From Nipponacmea schrenckii (Eukaryota > Mollusca > Gastropoda > Lottiidae): a DNA stretch of 64,000 bases. This document shows, piece after piece, positions 35,945 through 48,816 of the stretch (position 1 is its first letter; every line of letters starts with the position of its first letter). The DNA is taken from contig JAUJPP010000003.1 in NCBI GenBank assembly GCA_030562195.1, forward strand, positions 20,801,398-20,865,397. The letters run 5' to 3'. The notes under the pieces are model-generated. The model was not told the DNA's origin, did no database searches, and was given only the letters and a program-made list of their open reading frames with translations. Made by a program: the position numbers and the translations under genes.

Positions 35945-36065
35945 ATAAAGGGGATTGGGGTTTTCTATATTTGTTTATGTGTATCGGGAACACTGATAGC
36001 ATCAATTTGCATCATTCCAATGTTCAGTTAGAGGTCTGTGGTTCCTGCAATACCACAACAAACAA
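35945..36065 (+). repeat. diverged MITE copy
   Basis: Shares GTGTATCGGGA..ACTGATAGC, then GTGGTTCCTGCAAT and CCAC, with the segments at 25,402-25,595 and 26,256-26,375. A partial inverted match (TTGATGCTATCAATG) follows near 36,121-36,135. Confidence 0.55.
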
Positions 36066-37256
36066 GCGTTTGATGACGCCAATAATCGACTTATTGATTG
36101 CAATTTGGAACCGTACAAATTGATGCTATCAATGTCCTCGAGTAAGTTAAAAAATATATAGAAAACCTATTTACAACCACTTTAATGTAATCACTAGTCT
36201 CTATTGTGTACTCAATTTATTGATTTTCGAATGATTAAACTATTGATTCACCAACTGGCCATAATCGATAGTTATAAGAAAGAAATGTAAACATCTGAAG
36301 TTTCCTTTAAAGGAATAGAGTCAGCAAGTTTCGACTAAGTATTATCCATACAGTATGTATTAAATAACAGACGCAAATCGTGTCGGATGTTCTTTCTATG
36401 GATTCACCTTCAGTCTGCACTGAAAACAGCACTTTTATCATCATATAATTGTAAGAGCAAAATATTCAGGATTGGAGAAATACTCTATAATGGATGTAGG
36501 GTTCATTTTGAAATCAGAATACTCATGCTATTTTTCAAATACTTTGTACTATGAGCAATAGTTGAATTATTCCCTTTTCTGACCGGAAATTATTCTCTCC
36601 TAATACCACCCATGCTCAATCGATTCCTTTTTCTTTTTTTTTTATTATTATAGATACCTTTGATATAAAACGTTTAATGTGTTCATTAGAAATCATAGCA
36701 CTTGATCATTTCTATTAATTGCATCAAGAAGACCCCACACTAAGATACGATAAAGGCTCACAGCAGTACAGTGGTAATGACGTTGGTGATATGCCCACAC
36801 TATCTTTAAACATATTGGAAATATGATATTACTAAATATGGAATTTACACCTTTGAGAAGAAGCACAAAAAAATAAACTTTATATTTCAATATCTTAACA
36901 TCTTTCGATATTACTAAACATAGAAGGTACACCTTAGACACGCAGCACAAATAATAAACTTGATTTTTTAAAGATTTTTTTATGTGGAGAACTTGCATAA
37001 AAAGATGTTCAACCTTTTATTAAATGGAACTCATATTTGTTACAGCTACAGCCCTCCCTTGTCCATTTCAATGAACTTTCTGAACTCCAAGTAAACCAGG
37101 TTACACTGGGGAACACTATTTTTTTTTTTAACCTCCGGTTGCATTGGATGTTTTATCTGATTCTAAAGGAGTTTTAGGCGCTGATTTCAAATCTGAAATT
37201 AGTTTTTCTCCACAAGCTCTAGTTTTCATGAGATTTGAGGTTTATGAAAAGTGTTT

Positions 37257-37776
37257 ATAACACTGGGGAACACTATTTTTTAACGAAGGGCGCTGGGACT
37301 ACGCAGTATGACTACTGCTGAAGCATTAAACGAGATTGCCTAGAGGGAGTGCAGTACAAAACGCAAATTTCTGCCTGACTAAAATGCAGACAGAAATTGA
37401 AAATTTTTTATCAGCCGTGGTAATCTCCTGAAAGACGCTTATTGGATAAAGACTATTTCTGACAAATGCTTCCAGAAAAATACGGCACAGCCAGCAATGT
37501 TGTACTTTGATCTAAAATCACATTTGAATGTGCTTTTTTGTTTTATCTATAAGATTATATTGTTCTATATTAATGCTCGATTATTTCTTTTTTGGGATAA
37601 AATTCTGAAATGACAAGATGACATACGCCCACCAGCAGCTTATTATGAACGGTCCGACTGACCGAACTGCCACTAGGATCTAAATAAATTTGTGGGCGTA
37701 TGAAAAACCGATTTGAAATTAGGACAATCAAGTCTTTCCTTAAATGCAACAAACAGAGTATTCCCCAGTGTTATTG
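37257..37776. mobile_element. inverted-end element with AACACTGGGGAA termini
   Basis: ATAACACTGGGGAACACT near 37,257 faces its complement TATTCCCCAGTGTTAT near 37,757. A second direct copy of CACTGGGGAACACTATTTTT lies upstream near 37,105, so the true left end is uncertain. No coding capacity; target duplication not identified. Confidence 0.4.
37622..37705. repeat. short hairpin-ended repeat (single-unit copy)
   Basis: ACATACGCCCACCAGCAGC on the left and TTTGTGGGCGTATGAAAAA on the right, only about 80 bp apart, with a GGTCCGACTGACCG core. The ends match those of the large tandem-repeat elements elsewhere in the window, so this looks like a minimal, core-less member. Confidence 0.6.
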
Positions 37777-37991
37777 TTTTCTTTGAAACAAATAAAACTT
37801 CACATTATTGAATATTGAATAATAATATGTTTATATAAATAACAATCATGCTGACAATAACATAATATTACTCGTATACATACTCTATATGCCTTTCATG
37901 TTTAATATTTACAACAATTTTCATTCATCGAGCATGATTCTATAACAAGGAACAATCATTATGACAGTGGGGGCGATGAAATAAAAACCTG

Positions 37992-40900
37992 CTACACAGC
38001 TACGATGAATTCTGTATCAAGTGATGATTTTGATGGTCGTACATGTACTTGTTGACATTTACTATTATTATACACTTCTCCAGTATTAAATGGTGTAAAC
38101 CTGGTGATATTCTGAGATTTATTACTATTTAATATTTCACTATCAGATGGTTTTCTTACCCATACTTCTACAACAAAGGTGAGAATACACTGATAACTTT
38201 GAGGATGGCTGAAGTGCATTTGGAAGGCCTTTGGAATTCATTTGCTGGGGTTTCTCAAAGCACTATATGCATAGGGCCTTGGGTTTGCTTTATTAAATCA
38301 ACATAAATATAATAGTTGTGAGTTTTAATTTTGGTCAGCTAAAGTAATTAATACTTACCATTCTGACTTTGACTACTATCAATGTATTGGTATAATGTTA
38401 CTAATGGGAGATGTTGTAAACCTGATTGTAATGGTATAACATCTATAGTTGTAGTAAATTCATAATCAGTTATATCAAATACACCTAGAATCAAATATTG
38501 AATCAGTAAGTTATATAAAAAAACCTAGAATTACATATTGAATCAGTTATATCAAATACACCTAGAATCAAATATTGAATCAGTTAGTTATATAAAAAAC
38601 CTAGAATTATATATTGAATCAGTTAGTTATTTACAAAAAAAAAAAGAAATTTCATATTGAATGAGTTAGTTATATCAAACAAACCTAGAATTAAATATTG
38701 AAGCCGTTATTCATATTAGACAAGCATAGAATAACATATTGAATCAGTTATATTAAATACACATAGAATTAAATATTGAATCAGTTAGTTATATAAAAAA
38801 CCAAGAATTTCATATTGAATCTGTTATATTAAATACACCTAGAATTAAATATTGGAATCAGTTAGTTATATCAAACAAACCTAGAATTAAATATGGAATC
38901 TGTTAGTTATATTGAACAAGCATAGAATTACATATTGAATCAGTTATATTAAATAAACATAGAATTAAATATTGAATCAGTTAGTTATATAAAAAAACCT
39001 AGAATTACATATTGAATCTGTTATATTAAATACACCTAGAATTAAATTTTTGTTTTATATAACGCACCTAGAATTAAATATTGAATCCGTTAGTTATATT
39101 AAACAAGCATAGAATTACATATCGAATCAGTTATATTGAATACACATAGAATTAGATATTGAATCAGTTAGTTATATAAAAAACCTAGAATTACATATTT
39201 AATCTGTTATATCAAATAAACCTAGAATTAAATATTAGAATCAGTTAGTTATATCAAATAAAACTAGACTTAAATATTAGTTCCAGTTACTTATATCAAA
39301 TACACCTAGAATGAAATATTTAATTAGTTAGTTTTATCAAATAAAACTTAGAATTAAATACTAGAATCAATTAGTTGTATCAAATACACTTCGAATTAAA
39401 TATTAGAATGATTGAGTGATATCAAATACACCTAGAATTAAATATTAAAGTAAGTTATATTAACCAAACCTAGAATTAGATATTAGAATCAGTTAATTAT
39501 ATCAAACAAACCTATTATTAAATATTAGAATCAGTGGGTTAAATCAAACAAACCTAGAATTAGATATTAGAACAAGTTAGTTATATCAAACAAACCTAGT
39601 ATTAAATATTAGAATCAGTGAGTTATATCAAACAAACCTAGATTAAAAATATCAGAAACAGTTATTCAACCAAATATACCTAGAATTACATAATTATTGA
39701 AATAGTTACTTATATATAAAATACACCAAGAAATTAAAAGTAGAATCGGTTAGTTTAATCAAAATCAGTTCCATAATTATACCAAATACACGTAGAATCA
39801 AATATAAGAATCAGTTACTTCTATGAAATTGGTATCAACATAAGCATTTGAGCACCATTTTTCTTATAAATTTGCAGTAAAATTTCATGACATGAATTGT
39901 TTTACCATTTTTCAAATCAAAACATCAGTGGTTCAAACAGACAGACAGACGGACAGTGATAAAGACAGTCAGCCGTGAAGACAGACATACGGACAGTGAT
40001 ACAGACAGACAGTGGTAACAACAGAAAGGCATACAGACAGATAGTGATACAGATATACAGTTGTACAGGGAGTTGTAAAGCAAGATAGTTGTACAGACAG
40101 ACAAGGATAGTAAATAATAACTTTCTACCTGTAGATTTACCAGCAACAGCCCAGCTAGTATTGTCACTAACTTGATATACAAGTCTACTATCTGGTTTAT
40201 TACATGTAGACGCCTTTTGAACATGTATCTGTAGTAGAGTAGATTCTCCAGTCTTACAATCTTTTTCCTCTGATATTTTCAGTTCATAATCTAATAGATA
40301 TTGGGTCTACAAAAAATAAATAAAAGTAGTAATCAACAAAAATTGATTAAAAAAATGAAAATATATTAGTTGATTCAAGATAGGTGGAATTTAAAGGCAG
40401 GTGCCTGGTAAACAGCAAATTAGCACACAAAACATATTTGAACAAAATAAAATAGATTGTTTAGCTAGTCAATAAATTGAGTGCATCCAATTAGACATGT
40501 GTAGATCAGCAGTTATAATTAACATAAAATAAAAGCCTACCTGAAATTGTTCAAGATGGCATATATAGCTGAATAGTCTCTGTTCACCAGACTTATCTTG
40601 TATAGACGTATATTTAACATTAAAACACAGATCAAGATTAGGTAACTCTGATATATTTGATTTGATTGACCAGACAAATGTTGCTGTTTGGTCACAACAA
40701 ACTTTCTATAAATGAAATAATACAAATGAAATGAAATGAATGGAGTTTTACGTCCTACTCTTCTGCACCTTATGGGCTAATGAAGATGGTGAAATAATAA
40801 AAAGTGCTATAAATAACATAATATGATTATAAAATAAAGACTTGCAAACTTCTCTAATTAGTCAATAAAATGTAGTAAATATTTTGTCAAGATAGCACTC

Positions 40901-43900
40901 AAATTTAGACACAACATTGAGATATCTAACTAAGATAAAACAAAAAAACTCACCCACTGTTGATCTAGTTTATTAAATGGAATCAGTTCTAAATCTAAAC
41001 AATTTAAACAAGATAGTTCTGGTCTTAATAATGTAAATTCTGATTGGACATTACCAATGACTGTCAGTTGCAAAAATTTCCTGAAAAAAAATTTTCCATG
41101 TATTTTGTCAATAGCATTGCAAAACTGGGCAGTAACTCTTTCTCTACCATCATCTAATTTTCTAATCTGGCTATCCATGTCTGTGATCACCAAAACATAT
41201 ATACATATGCTAGCTTTTATCATCCAGTCCTGCTTTATCGGAGCTAATCAACTACAAAATTGCTGAGTGGAGCTTTACCCCAGGAACTTTGTTTTAAACA
41301 GTGTAGCGAACTCCAAGTCCAAAAATACATCTAAAGAGAAAGGGTCTTAGAGAAAATAAATAAGCAAATTATGTTCACTCGACAATATATTAAAATTTTG
41401 AACATAAAGCCTTTAATTTTAAGTAAAAAGACGTATGTCGACAGCACCAACAACATTACTGTGGTGTAGAATAAGTTGATTTACAGAAATGACTTACTTT
41501 TCTTTACTAGTATGAAGTTTATGTGTTATATGGAATGGATGGTAAAATAACAAATTATACGTCATTATTTTATCCCAACAATCTAATTTACAACTCATCT
41601 GCAAAAATAATCAAAATTGACAATGTCATAATGTGCTACCAAATGACACAGATTTCTAAGCTAAAAGATCTTATATTTTGTTTTTTGTGTATTATTCTCA
41701 ATTTTCTAATTCTATTTACTAAATGCATTACCAGATTATGTTTGGCTCAATTTCAGTCAAATGAACTCAATGAACAACCATCCTTTAATATCACACACAT
41801 TACTCCCCAACAAAATATCAAAATATTTCCCATACCTGAACATCTGTAGTTTGTTTCTGCTGTTGTTTAGTTTCTAAAAATAAACTAAGTTTATACTCTA
41901 CAGTCTCTTGACTATCTGCTGCGTCAAGTTTTAATGTGTTATCTCCCCTGTCTGTTATTAAAGAGACTGGACCATTAAACTCCAGAGATATTGAGGAAGC
42001 ATTGGGTATATAATAACTACCAGTGTTAATAGCTAATATTACATCTTGCTGAATGCCAGCTAAAAACTTATCTACAAATAAGAAAAAGGTTGTTATCATA
42101 TTATGTATAAAGATTTGATTTATACTTTCCTTCAAGTTTTGGTGTGATTTACCAACTTGTAACATATATCATAACAGACTTATAATCATAACTAAGAATC
42201 ATTTGTCTTAACAACATTCAGAACTTGAATGTACTTTTGTTTCTGTCAAGCAAGTCTCATGAAATTAAAATGAGGAAATTAAGCCAAAAGTTCAATCAAA
42301 CAGTAATCTTAAATATGATGTTAAGTCTACTTACCTAATTTTGAAGGTTTAAGTTGAACTGATGGTTCATTACAAACAACTTCAAATTGTAGATCACATT
42401 GAGATAAAGTTTTTAATAATTCTAGCTGTTTTATTTTATAGCATATTTGACTAAGTTTGAACATTCCTTTATCTTCTGTCTGAAAATTAATAACATAAAG
42501 TTCTCAGAACAATTGATGTCACTCTTCATTGTGGTTATTCATCAAGTTTTCCCTAATCATCATTTTCATAAGTTTTAATGTGTCACATATCTGAATGGAG
42601 AACATATATTTTAAATTTTCTGCTGAAAAGTTTACTGATCTTACCTTCATCTTGAGTTGAATTTTATTTTTGCCTGGTTCCAATGTTACATTGTTCATAC
42701 ACATACACAGAGAGTAATCCCCCTTGATTATAATATCCGATTCTACTTGATTTGTTGTACTATCAGAGCGTTTTAATAAATCGTGAGCATTAGCACATCC
42801 TACTGAACATGACACAATTTTGCCATTCCTTTTTTCATATGTAGAGTTAGCATTGATTTCTGATGGGAGCTGTTTTCTGATTGGTCGAAAATTGGGTAAA
42901 TGTTCATGATTTTTAAAAGTTAAACTAGGGTTTCTAATGTGAGTTTTTTTTCTAAAGGGAGACAATCCACTGTCACTAGCTTTAATAATAGATATTGATA
43001 TGTTATCACAGTTTATGGGTAAAGGAAAGTTACTATATATGATAAAATCCACTATAAAATCATCATGTAATATAACAGAGGTGCTGGTTATTACAGCTTC
43101 TTCTAGAGTAAATATAGCACTTGCTCTCATCTGATATAAACCATCTGAAAAATATAATGAATGATATACATGTAGTTAATTATAAACACTGTTATACACT
43201 ATATTTAACAATTTATCATTTGCATATCATATACACAATAGGCAAATCAAAACAATATATACAAATATGATATACTTTACATCAATACACTTAATTGATA
43301 TAATAATAAAATAAATCATAGCAGCTTACCTTTATTTTCAGATGCTAATCTTAAAACTTCTTGAAAATAATGACATCTATCTTCTTTCTTTAAACAACAA
43401 CTACAAGCTATATGGCAGGCAGTCTTCATATATGTTAATATAGGGTTAAGGAGTATAAATTGAACAAGCAGTCTCATTTCTAAAATTGTTACAACTTCAG
43501 AAAGAAATTTTTATTAACAGTCTCAATTACATTGTTTATATTGGAGACTGACCTTTCTATAAAAATATATGCATAAAAGTATCCCATACAGTAAAAGGAT
43601 ATTTATCCAATTCTTCCATCTTTAACAAACATTGAGCTAAATCTAACATTGTACCATCAGCTAAATTACCCCAATTTTCTTGTTGATACATCTTAATAGC
43701 ATCTAATAGAAAATTCTCAGCTTTCTGTGGTTCACCTATTTTCCTAAAAAGCAGGGTCTAAATATTAGTATGGATGTTTCGGGACATGTTTGAAACGTTT
43801 TGATGGATGTCTTATGTTTGCTTCACCAGATGAAAAAACCATAACTTTTGTAAGCAAAGAAATGACTGAATCATCTCACCCTTAATATCCATTAAAATAA

Positions 43901-46900
43901 ACTGAATACAAATGTTAAATGCTATTGGATAAATTTCTTTGACTAAGGTATATCAGTTGGTATAATGTTGTCTGGGTTATCCAACATCTGAGTATTTTGC
44001 TTCTTTAATATTTACTTACATATAGAATTCTGCCATATCTCTACCCAGTATTCTAGCAGAACGGAATCTACTGACATGTTTGTAGGTTCCCATTGTTAAT
44101 TCACACATTTCCTGGGGGGTAAAACACAAGATATTAATAACATACCAGTTTTCAAACAATTTCACTAGTACAAAGAAATAAAATTAACTGACCAGTGTTA
44201 ATATATAAAGAGATGATATGTATAAACAATAAACATAACTTACCAAATAATGTTTTTTAAATGATGTTTGTGAAGATAAAGCTTGACGTAATCTATCTCT
44301 AGGATGAACATATCCTTTTGGTAATTCTAAAAAATATCACAAAATATACAATACATGGACCGGTTCAAAGCTACCAACAGTTGAGATAGGCTATCAGCCA
44401 CAATGTACAGTGCAGGATTATGAAAACATAGAAGTAGAATAAAGAAAAATAAATACAAGTCAAGGTCAAATACACTCTTCACTTCTACACTTTTTCTACT
44501 TCATCATTAATCCTGCATCATGCACTTGACACTGGAGATTAAAACAGACTATATCTGGCAAAAAGTTTGTCTTTTATTTGTTAATTGTCTGCATTAGGAA
44601 TTTATTTACACATGATATGAATTGTGGGAGTGGGAGTGTGGTAGAGGAGGAGGGGAGGAGAGAAAAATATCAACTGCAATTTGCCTGAGAATATCCAACT
44701 ACTGATTGATGTATCCCACTGCTTAAATATTGTGAAGCACAAATATATTTATAACATACCATCATCTGAACTCTCTCCCATACCAGCTGATAAATCTACC
44801 ACACGACTTAACTGTATTGATGTTGGCTCACAGCCTGGCATTAACCCACATAAACTACCTAATTCTTTCAACTAAATCGGAAAAGAATAAACATGATAAA
44901 GAGCATAACATTAGATTTTATGGGTAGTAAGTATAACTGAACTCAAGTACAACAATGCCATCTTTAAAAATTCATAGCAAATCAAAGAAATTAGTTCACC
45001 TCCATCTAGAAATTACAAAGACTAGCTCTGTACATTAACAAAATAGGAAGAAATAAGTCACCAATGCCTTACCTTTGTCCTAGCATAGTCTCGTAATGTA
45101 GCTGTATACAAGGAATATTTTTCTGATTGTAAGGGGGTTGTCTCACAATATCTTAAAATTTCTAAGCAACTCATAAACATCCAACAAGACAGGGCACCAA
45201 TTGGTACAGCAATCTAAACAATTTTTTTTTATCGAACTTTACATGTGTCTGAATAGATGTCATTATTATATTCATCATTGACAAAATAATTAAAAATACA
45301 ATTAAAAGTATGAATATGTTAGTTGCATAATATATCCCTTATTTGATGTGGTTAGGTGGTGAAGTCCAAAACATTGCCAGACTTCAAAGAAAACAGGAAT
45401 TTTGCCTCATAGAAAGATACTCTAATTATGGCACTAGAGCCATTATACTTACATACAGGGAATAAACTTCTTGGGCAGTATTATAAAGAAAATCCATAGC
45501 TCTCTGTGCCACAATCCAGGATTTATTCATCAAAAATAATAAAGCACTTTGTCGTGAATACAAGTAGTTTCTAAACTCAATTAAACTAATCAAGTTCTGC
45601 TTAATCAAATCTCGTTTCTTATGTTGTATAGGTTTATAAAGAGACAATCCTTCCCAACTTGTACATGATTTCACTGTGGTTTTCAACCATTCTGCTATAT
45701 CTGAAATACAATTACCAAAAACACATCATAAGCTAAGTGGTTGCCTAAGAGGGAGGCTGAAATGATAAATTAGATTGCTGAGTGGCATAGGAGAATAAAA
45801 AAGGCCAAGCATGTTCAACCATGTCAAGGTAAATTAAGTTACTACTATGGTACAAAGCAAATAGTAATATAATTGTATATGAACAATCAGCCCTGTAGAA
45901 CTTATACTTAAATGAATATCAAGTGTCAATTTGAGAATAACAGAAATAACTATTCATTTTTGGGCTTCAATTTAATGTTTTCACACCAAGCTATGTTTAG
46001 TTAAATTGATTTATTAGTTTTGTTCATTGAGTACTTTTCTAACATCAAAATGTTTCAATAAAGACATCAACATGCATGTTTCTAAACACCTTCACCAAAG
46101 CCTGAAGACATACCTCCATTAGCATGGTTCTCTACAAACTGTGTAAATAACGCATCTAATTCATCATATTGTATCAGAGCATCTTCATATAAACCTAACA
46201 TTTCAAACATAAATGCCAGTTCTTCCTGTTAAAACAAAACATAGTTCAATTAGAGAGATAATTTTCAATAAGTTGGTATGACCATATTTAGTCTAGTGAA
46301 GTAAGTTCCTTATGACTATTTCTTAGTTAATCAGTTCAGTTAACTGTCAATGATGCTTGTAACATTCAAACACTGGTATATACCAGAATAAATGTGAGAA
46401 TATTTGTATCTTAATTGTACTGAAAATGGAACCATAGACTTTTTTCTTATACATGTAGTCCAATTTGGAACAGCAGATTTTAATTGAACCATTATAAAAT
46501 AACTTAAGACAGGGGTTGGGGTTTCGTTCAAAACAAAAGTATTGGAAATATCCAATAGTGAGTAAGAAATCTAACTCCAACCCACCTGGAAAATAAAATA
46601 ATCAAAATAGTTCCAGCCTTCTTGGGTTCTTTTTTCTCTTAAACTTCTCATTTTATCTTCATATTTATCAAGGTGATGATTGAATGCCTGTAGTAAGAGT
46701 TGACGTAATCTTTGAAAGAAACTATTCCAAGATTCTGATGCTTTCTGATCACTTTTCATTGGCTCAGATAGAACGATACATCTAAAGAAGAATCAAAGCA
46801 TTAAAGGATAGAATATGAATTATAGGTATGAATTATATGCATGCTAAAAACATTTAATACTGCTACTCTTCTAAACCTTTCGTTTTTACTCAGGGATCTT

Positions 46901-48409
46901 TTTACCATTAACAGCTAAACTTGAAATGAAGGAAGATTTCATGTCATTTAGTTTATCTCCTTCATTCAACAGTTTGAAAATTAGACCAATTTGTTTTTTC
47001 ACTAAAAAATTGATGTAAAAAAGAAGATAATATCATCTTTTGAATAATTCTCTAGTTAATCATTTAAATCCAAATGCTGAGCTATGACTAAAATAACTAA
47101 CTAACTTGGTTTGATCTCTATTGAACAAACTACTAAATCTATAGAACCAACCAATAGTTAGGGATTACAATTATATTTACCTGTCAGATTGTTTGGAACA
47201 GAAATCATTTCTAACTTTATCTATTACAGAAGATCTTGGTAGTAATTTGGACTTAATTTTACTTTCATCATTAATAACAACTACTATTAACCAATCGGGT
47301 ATTGAGGCTTCCTTTAGGGCTGAATGCCATTCTGCTATATCATCTCTTACTGTCTGTTTATAATTTTCTAAATCCTAAAAATAAAAAATATAATAAAAAC
47401 TGAATCCAACAAAATAAAAAGAGACACTTTTTGGGTAATTATAATTTAATAATGCCCTTCTCAAAATATTACAGAGCCTTAAACAATTATTAAAAGGTTT
47501 CAGAAGATCTACTTACAGAATGTAATGTTTTGAAATCTACCTTTAAAATTACTAAATGTAGAATTGTAAATTAACTCACTCACATATATTCCAATGTCTT
47601 GACACTGAAGAAAAATTGACTTACACAATCAGTCCAGTAGATATGGAAATAGGGTCTACTGACAAGTGTTTTGGTTGTTTCATCTGGTAGAATATCAGCG
47701 TCATAAGGAACAAAACTTGCCTCTAAATGAACTGTTCTTGGAGGTCTTCCATATGATCTGGAAGAATTTACCATAGAAAAGTAAATAACATTAAAGATGT
47801 ATGTATAAACTAACTAATACCCGTACACTTATTCCTTGTTTAGGCTGAAGAAAAGTGAGGTTGTCTCTAACAAGATTTCCGATAAATCATGTGCATCAGA
47901 TGAAAAAGCAACATGACATTCATCTGAAAGCATATCTAAGCTTATATACTTCAACTTGTTTCTGGGGAGTAATCAATATATTACCTTCTCCATTCACAAG
48001 CTTCTTTAGGTAAACCATGTAATGTGGCAGAATGTAGTGAAGAAAACAGCGACATGTCCCCATGACCTGAAAAAATAATAATGGTACTGACTTGTGTTGA
48101 CATTTTTTTAGGACATTTTTATGAAGCCATTAGTACTAGTAGTGAGGCATACTTCATTGACTTTTTGTCTTTATTAACTTTTTCAAACAGTAGATGGTGA
48201 AGTCAGGGCTACCAATACCATCAATGATTAAAGCACTTAAAAACACTTTATAGATATGAGGGAAGATGACAAGGTCTATTCCTATGCATCAACATTTGGC
48301 AATCCGGTGACAGTGTCACGACATCATTTGTCTACTTTAATACTTACTCTGCATTTTGTCTTTTGATGAAAAGGAAATACTCACATGTTACAATTGGTTT
48401 AGTCTCCAT
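37992..48409 (-). CDS. TRAPPC10: trafficking protein particle complex subunit 10
   Basis: Twenty-two exons, 1,139 residues: 48409-48385, 48066-47985, 47757-47625, 47374-47181, 46781-46586, 46225-46114, 45700-45453, 45213-45073, 44871-44760, 44326-44244, 44111-44020, 43743-43590, 43423-43330, 43144-42645, 42479-42335, 42071-41836, 41598-41498, 41080-40954, 40705-40541, 40306-40129, 38484-38359, 38167-37992. Diagnostic N-terminus: METKPIVTC, EWRRSYGRPPRTVHLEA, FHIYWTDC, DWLIVVVIND, VIDKVRNDFCSKQSDRC. The next exons give the hallmark LREKRTQEGWNYFDYFIFQ and LGLYEDALIQYDELDALFTQFV of the alpha-solenoid; the C-terminal half is beta-rich (HKLHTSKEKKFLQL, SCLNCLDLELIPF). TRAPPC10 is a TRAPP II subunit acting at the trans-Golgi as a Rab GTPase exchange factor complex. 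The exon at 43,423 has the weakest acceptor. Slightly shorter than the vertebrate protein. Confidence 0.95.
38463..39815. repeat. minisatellite in TRAPPC10 intron, unit includes the exon 21 splice acceptor
   Basis: About 1.3 kb of imperfect ~38-43 bp units such as CCTAGAATTAAATATTGAAT followed by CAGTTAGTTATATCAAA. The array starts inside exon 21 itself: the 44 bases at 38,464-38,507, which straddle the exon start at 38,484, recur unchanged at 38,541-38,584. Read on the minus strand, each unit presents TTCTAG|GT, a copy of the exon 21 acceptor with its first coding bases. About twenty CCTAG copies are visible, progressively diverged away from the exon. Confidence 0.9.
39935..40105. repeat. 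GACA-type simple repeat
   Basis: Interrupted CAGACAGACAGACGGACAGT and GTGATACAGACAGACAGT units immediately downstream (minus strand) of TRAPPC10 exon 20. The long open frame through it, rich in LSVCL, is a microsatellite artefact. Confidence 0.75.
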
Positions 48410-48816
48410 AGTACAACCAACCACTCTTCACTCCATCTAGAAATGTAGTTCAATACGGGAAAAAAATAACAGTCAAAATGTACACACAATTTGTCCAATT
48501 TTGTTGAATTTATCTGGGTGGTTTATTTATTTTGAAGGTTTATTTCAACATCCTTGACCTTAACATGCAGATGAAGGCTATCCAGCCTTGACCCTTAATC
48601 AGAAAATCAATAGCCACAGTTTCGTATGCCTAAAATAAAAGAAATGTGGGCGGCCGAAGTATTGTAACAGATAACTTAAATCTGTGCAAAACATGAAAAA
48701 TATATGATGAAGTATAGATTTAATCAATTGACTTTCTGCGTGGAACGTTATTTGTTAATATATCATTTACGAAATTAACATTTGTAACTGTAAGCTAGGG
48801 TCATGACCTTTTCAAG
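48410..48816. promoter_or_regulatory. bidirectional promoter region, TRAPPC10 / CMSS1
   Basis: Only 407 bases separate the two divergent ATGs, so both promoters must lie here or partly in the first introns. No TATA box in a suitable position on either strand. A small G+C-rich patch (GTGGGCGGCCGAAG, near 48,647-48,660) stands out from the AT-rich surroundings. Head-to-head arrangement of two housekeeping genes fits a shared TATA-less promoter; inference. Confidence 0.5.

Larger units (their letters stand above)
35532..37991. other. intergenic region between GPCR and TRAPPC10
   Basis: No gene seen. It holds a diverged MITE copy (35,945-36,065), an inexact ~83 bp duplication around 36,825-36,970 (GATATTACTAAA recurring), and an inverted-end element at 37,257-37,776 that contains a short hairpin-ended repeat. 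AAATAAATT near 35,884 could be the receptor's poly(A) signal. Confidence 0.45.

Noticed and set aside
38463..39815. CRISPR-like array
   Set aside because: Units are contiguous and diverged with no unique spacers, in an animal intron; it is a minisatellite derived from the exon border.
39925..40224. 99-codon minus-strand frame with LSVCL repeats
   Set aside because: Produced by the GACA-type simple repeat; it overlaps the true TRAPPC10 exon 20 in another frame.
41306..41340. Exon-like segment in TRAPPC10 with a very good acceptor (CTTTCTCTTTAG) and a frame that can be joined to exon 18
   Set aside because: The segment at 41,498-41,598 has matching phase and encodes the conserved HKLHTSKEK stretch that continues directly into exon 18, so it is the real exon and the other is a decoy.
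45453..45457. Donor GTATGT at 45,456 for TRAPPC10 exon 7
   Set aside because: It gives a frame with a stop in the next exon; the GTAAGT four bases further on keeps phase 0 and the conserved sequence.
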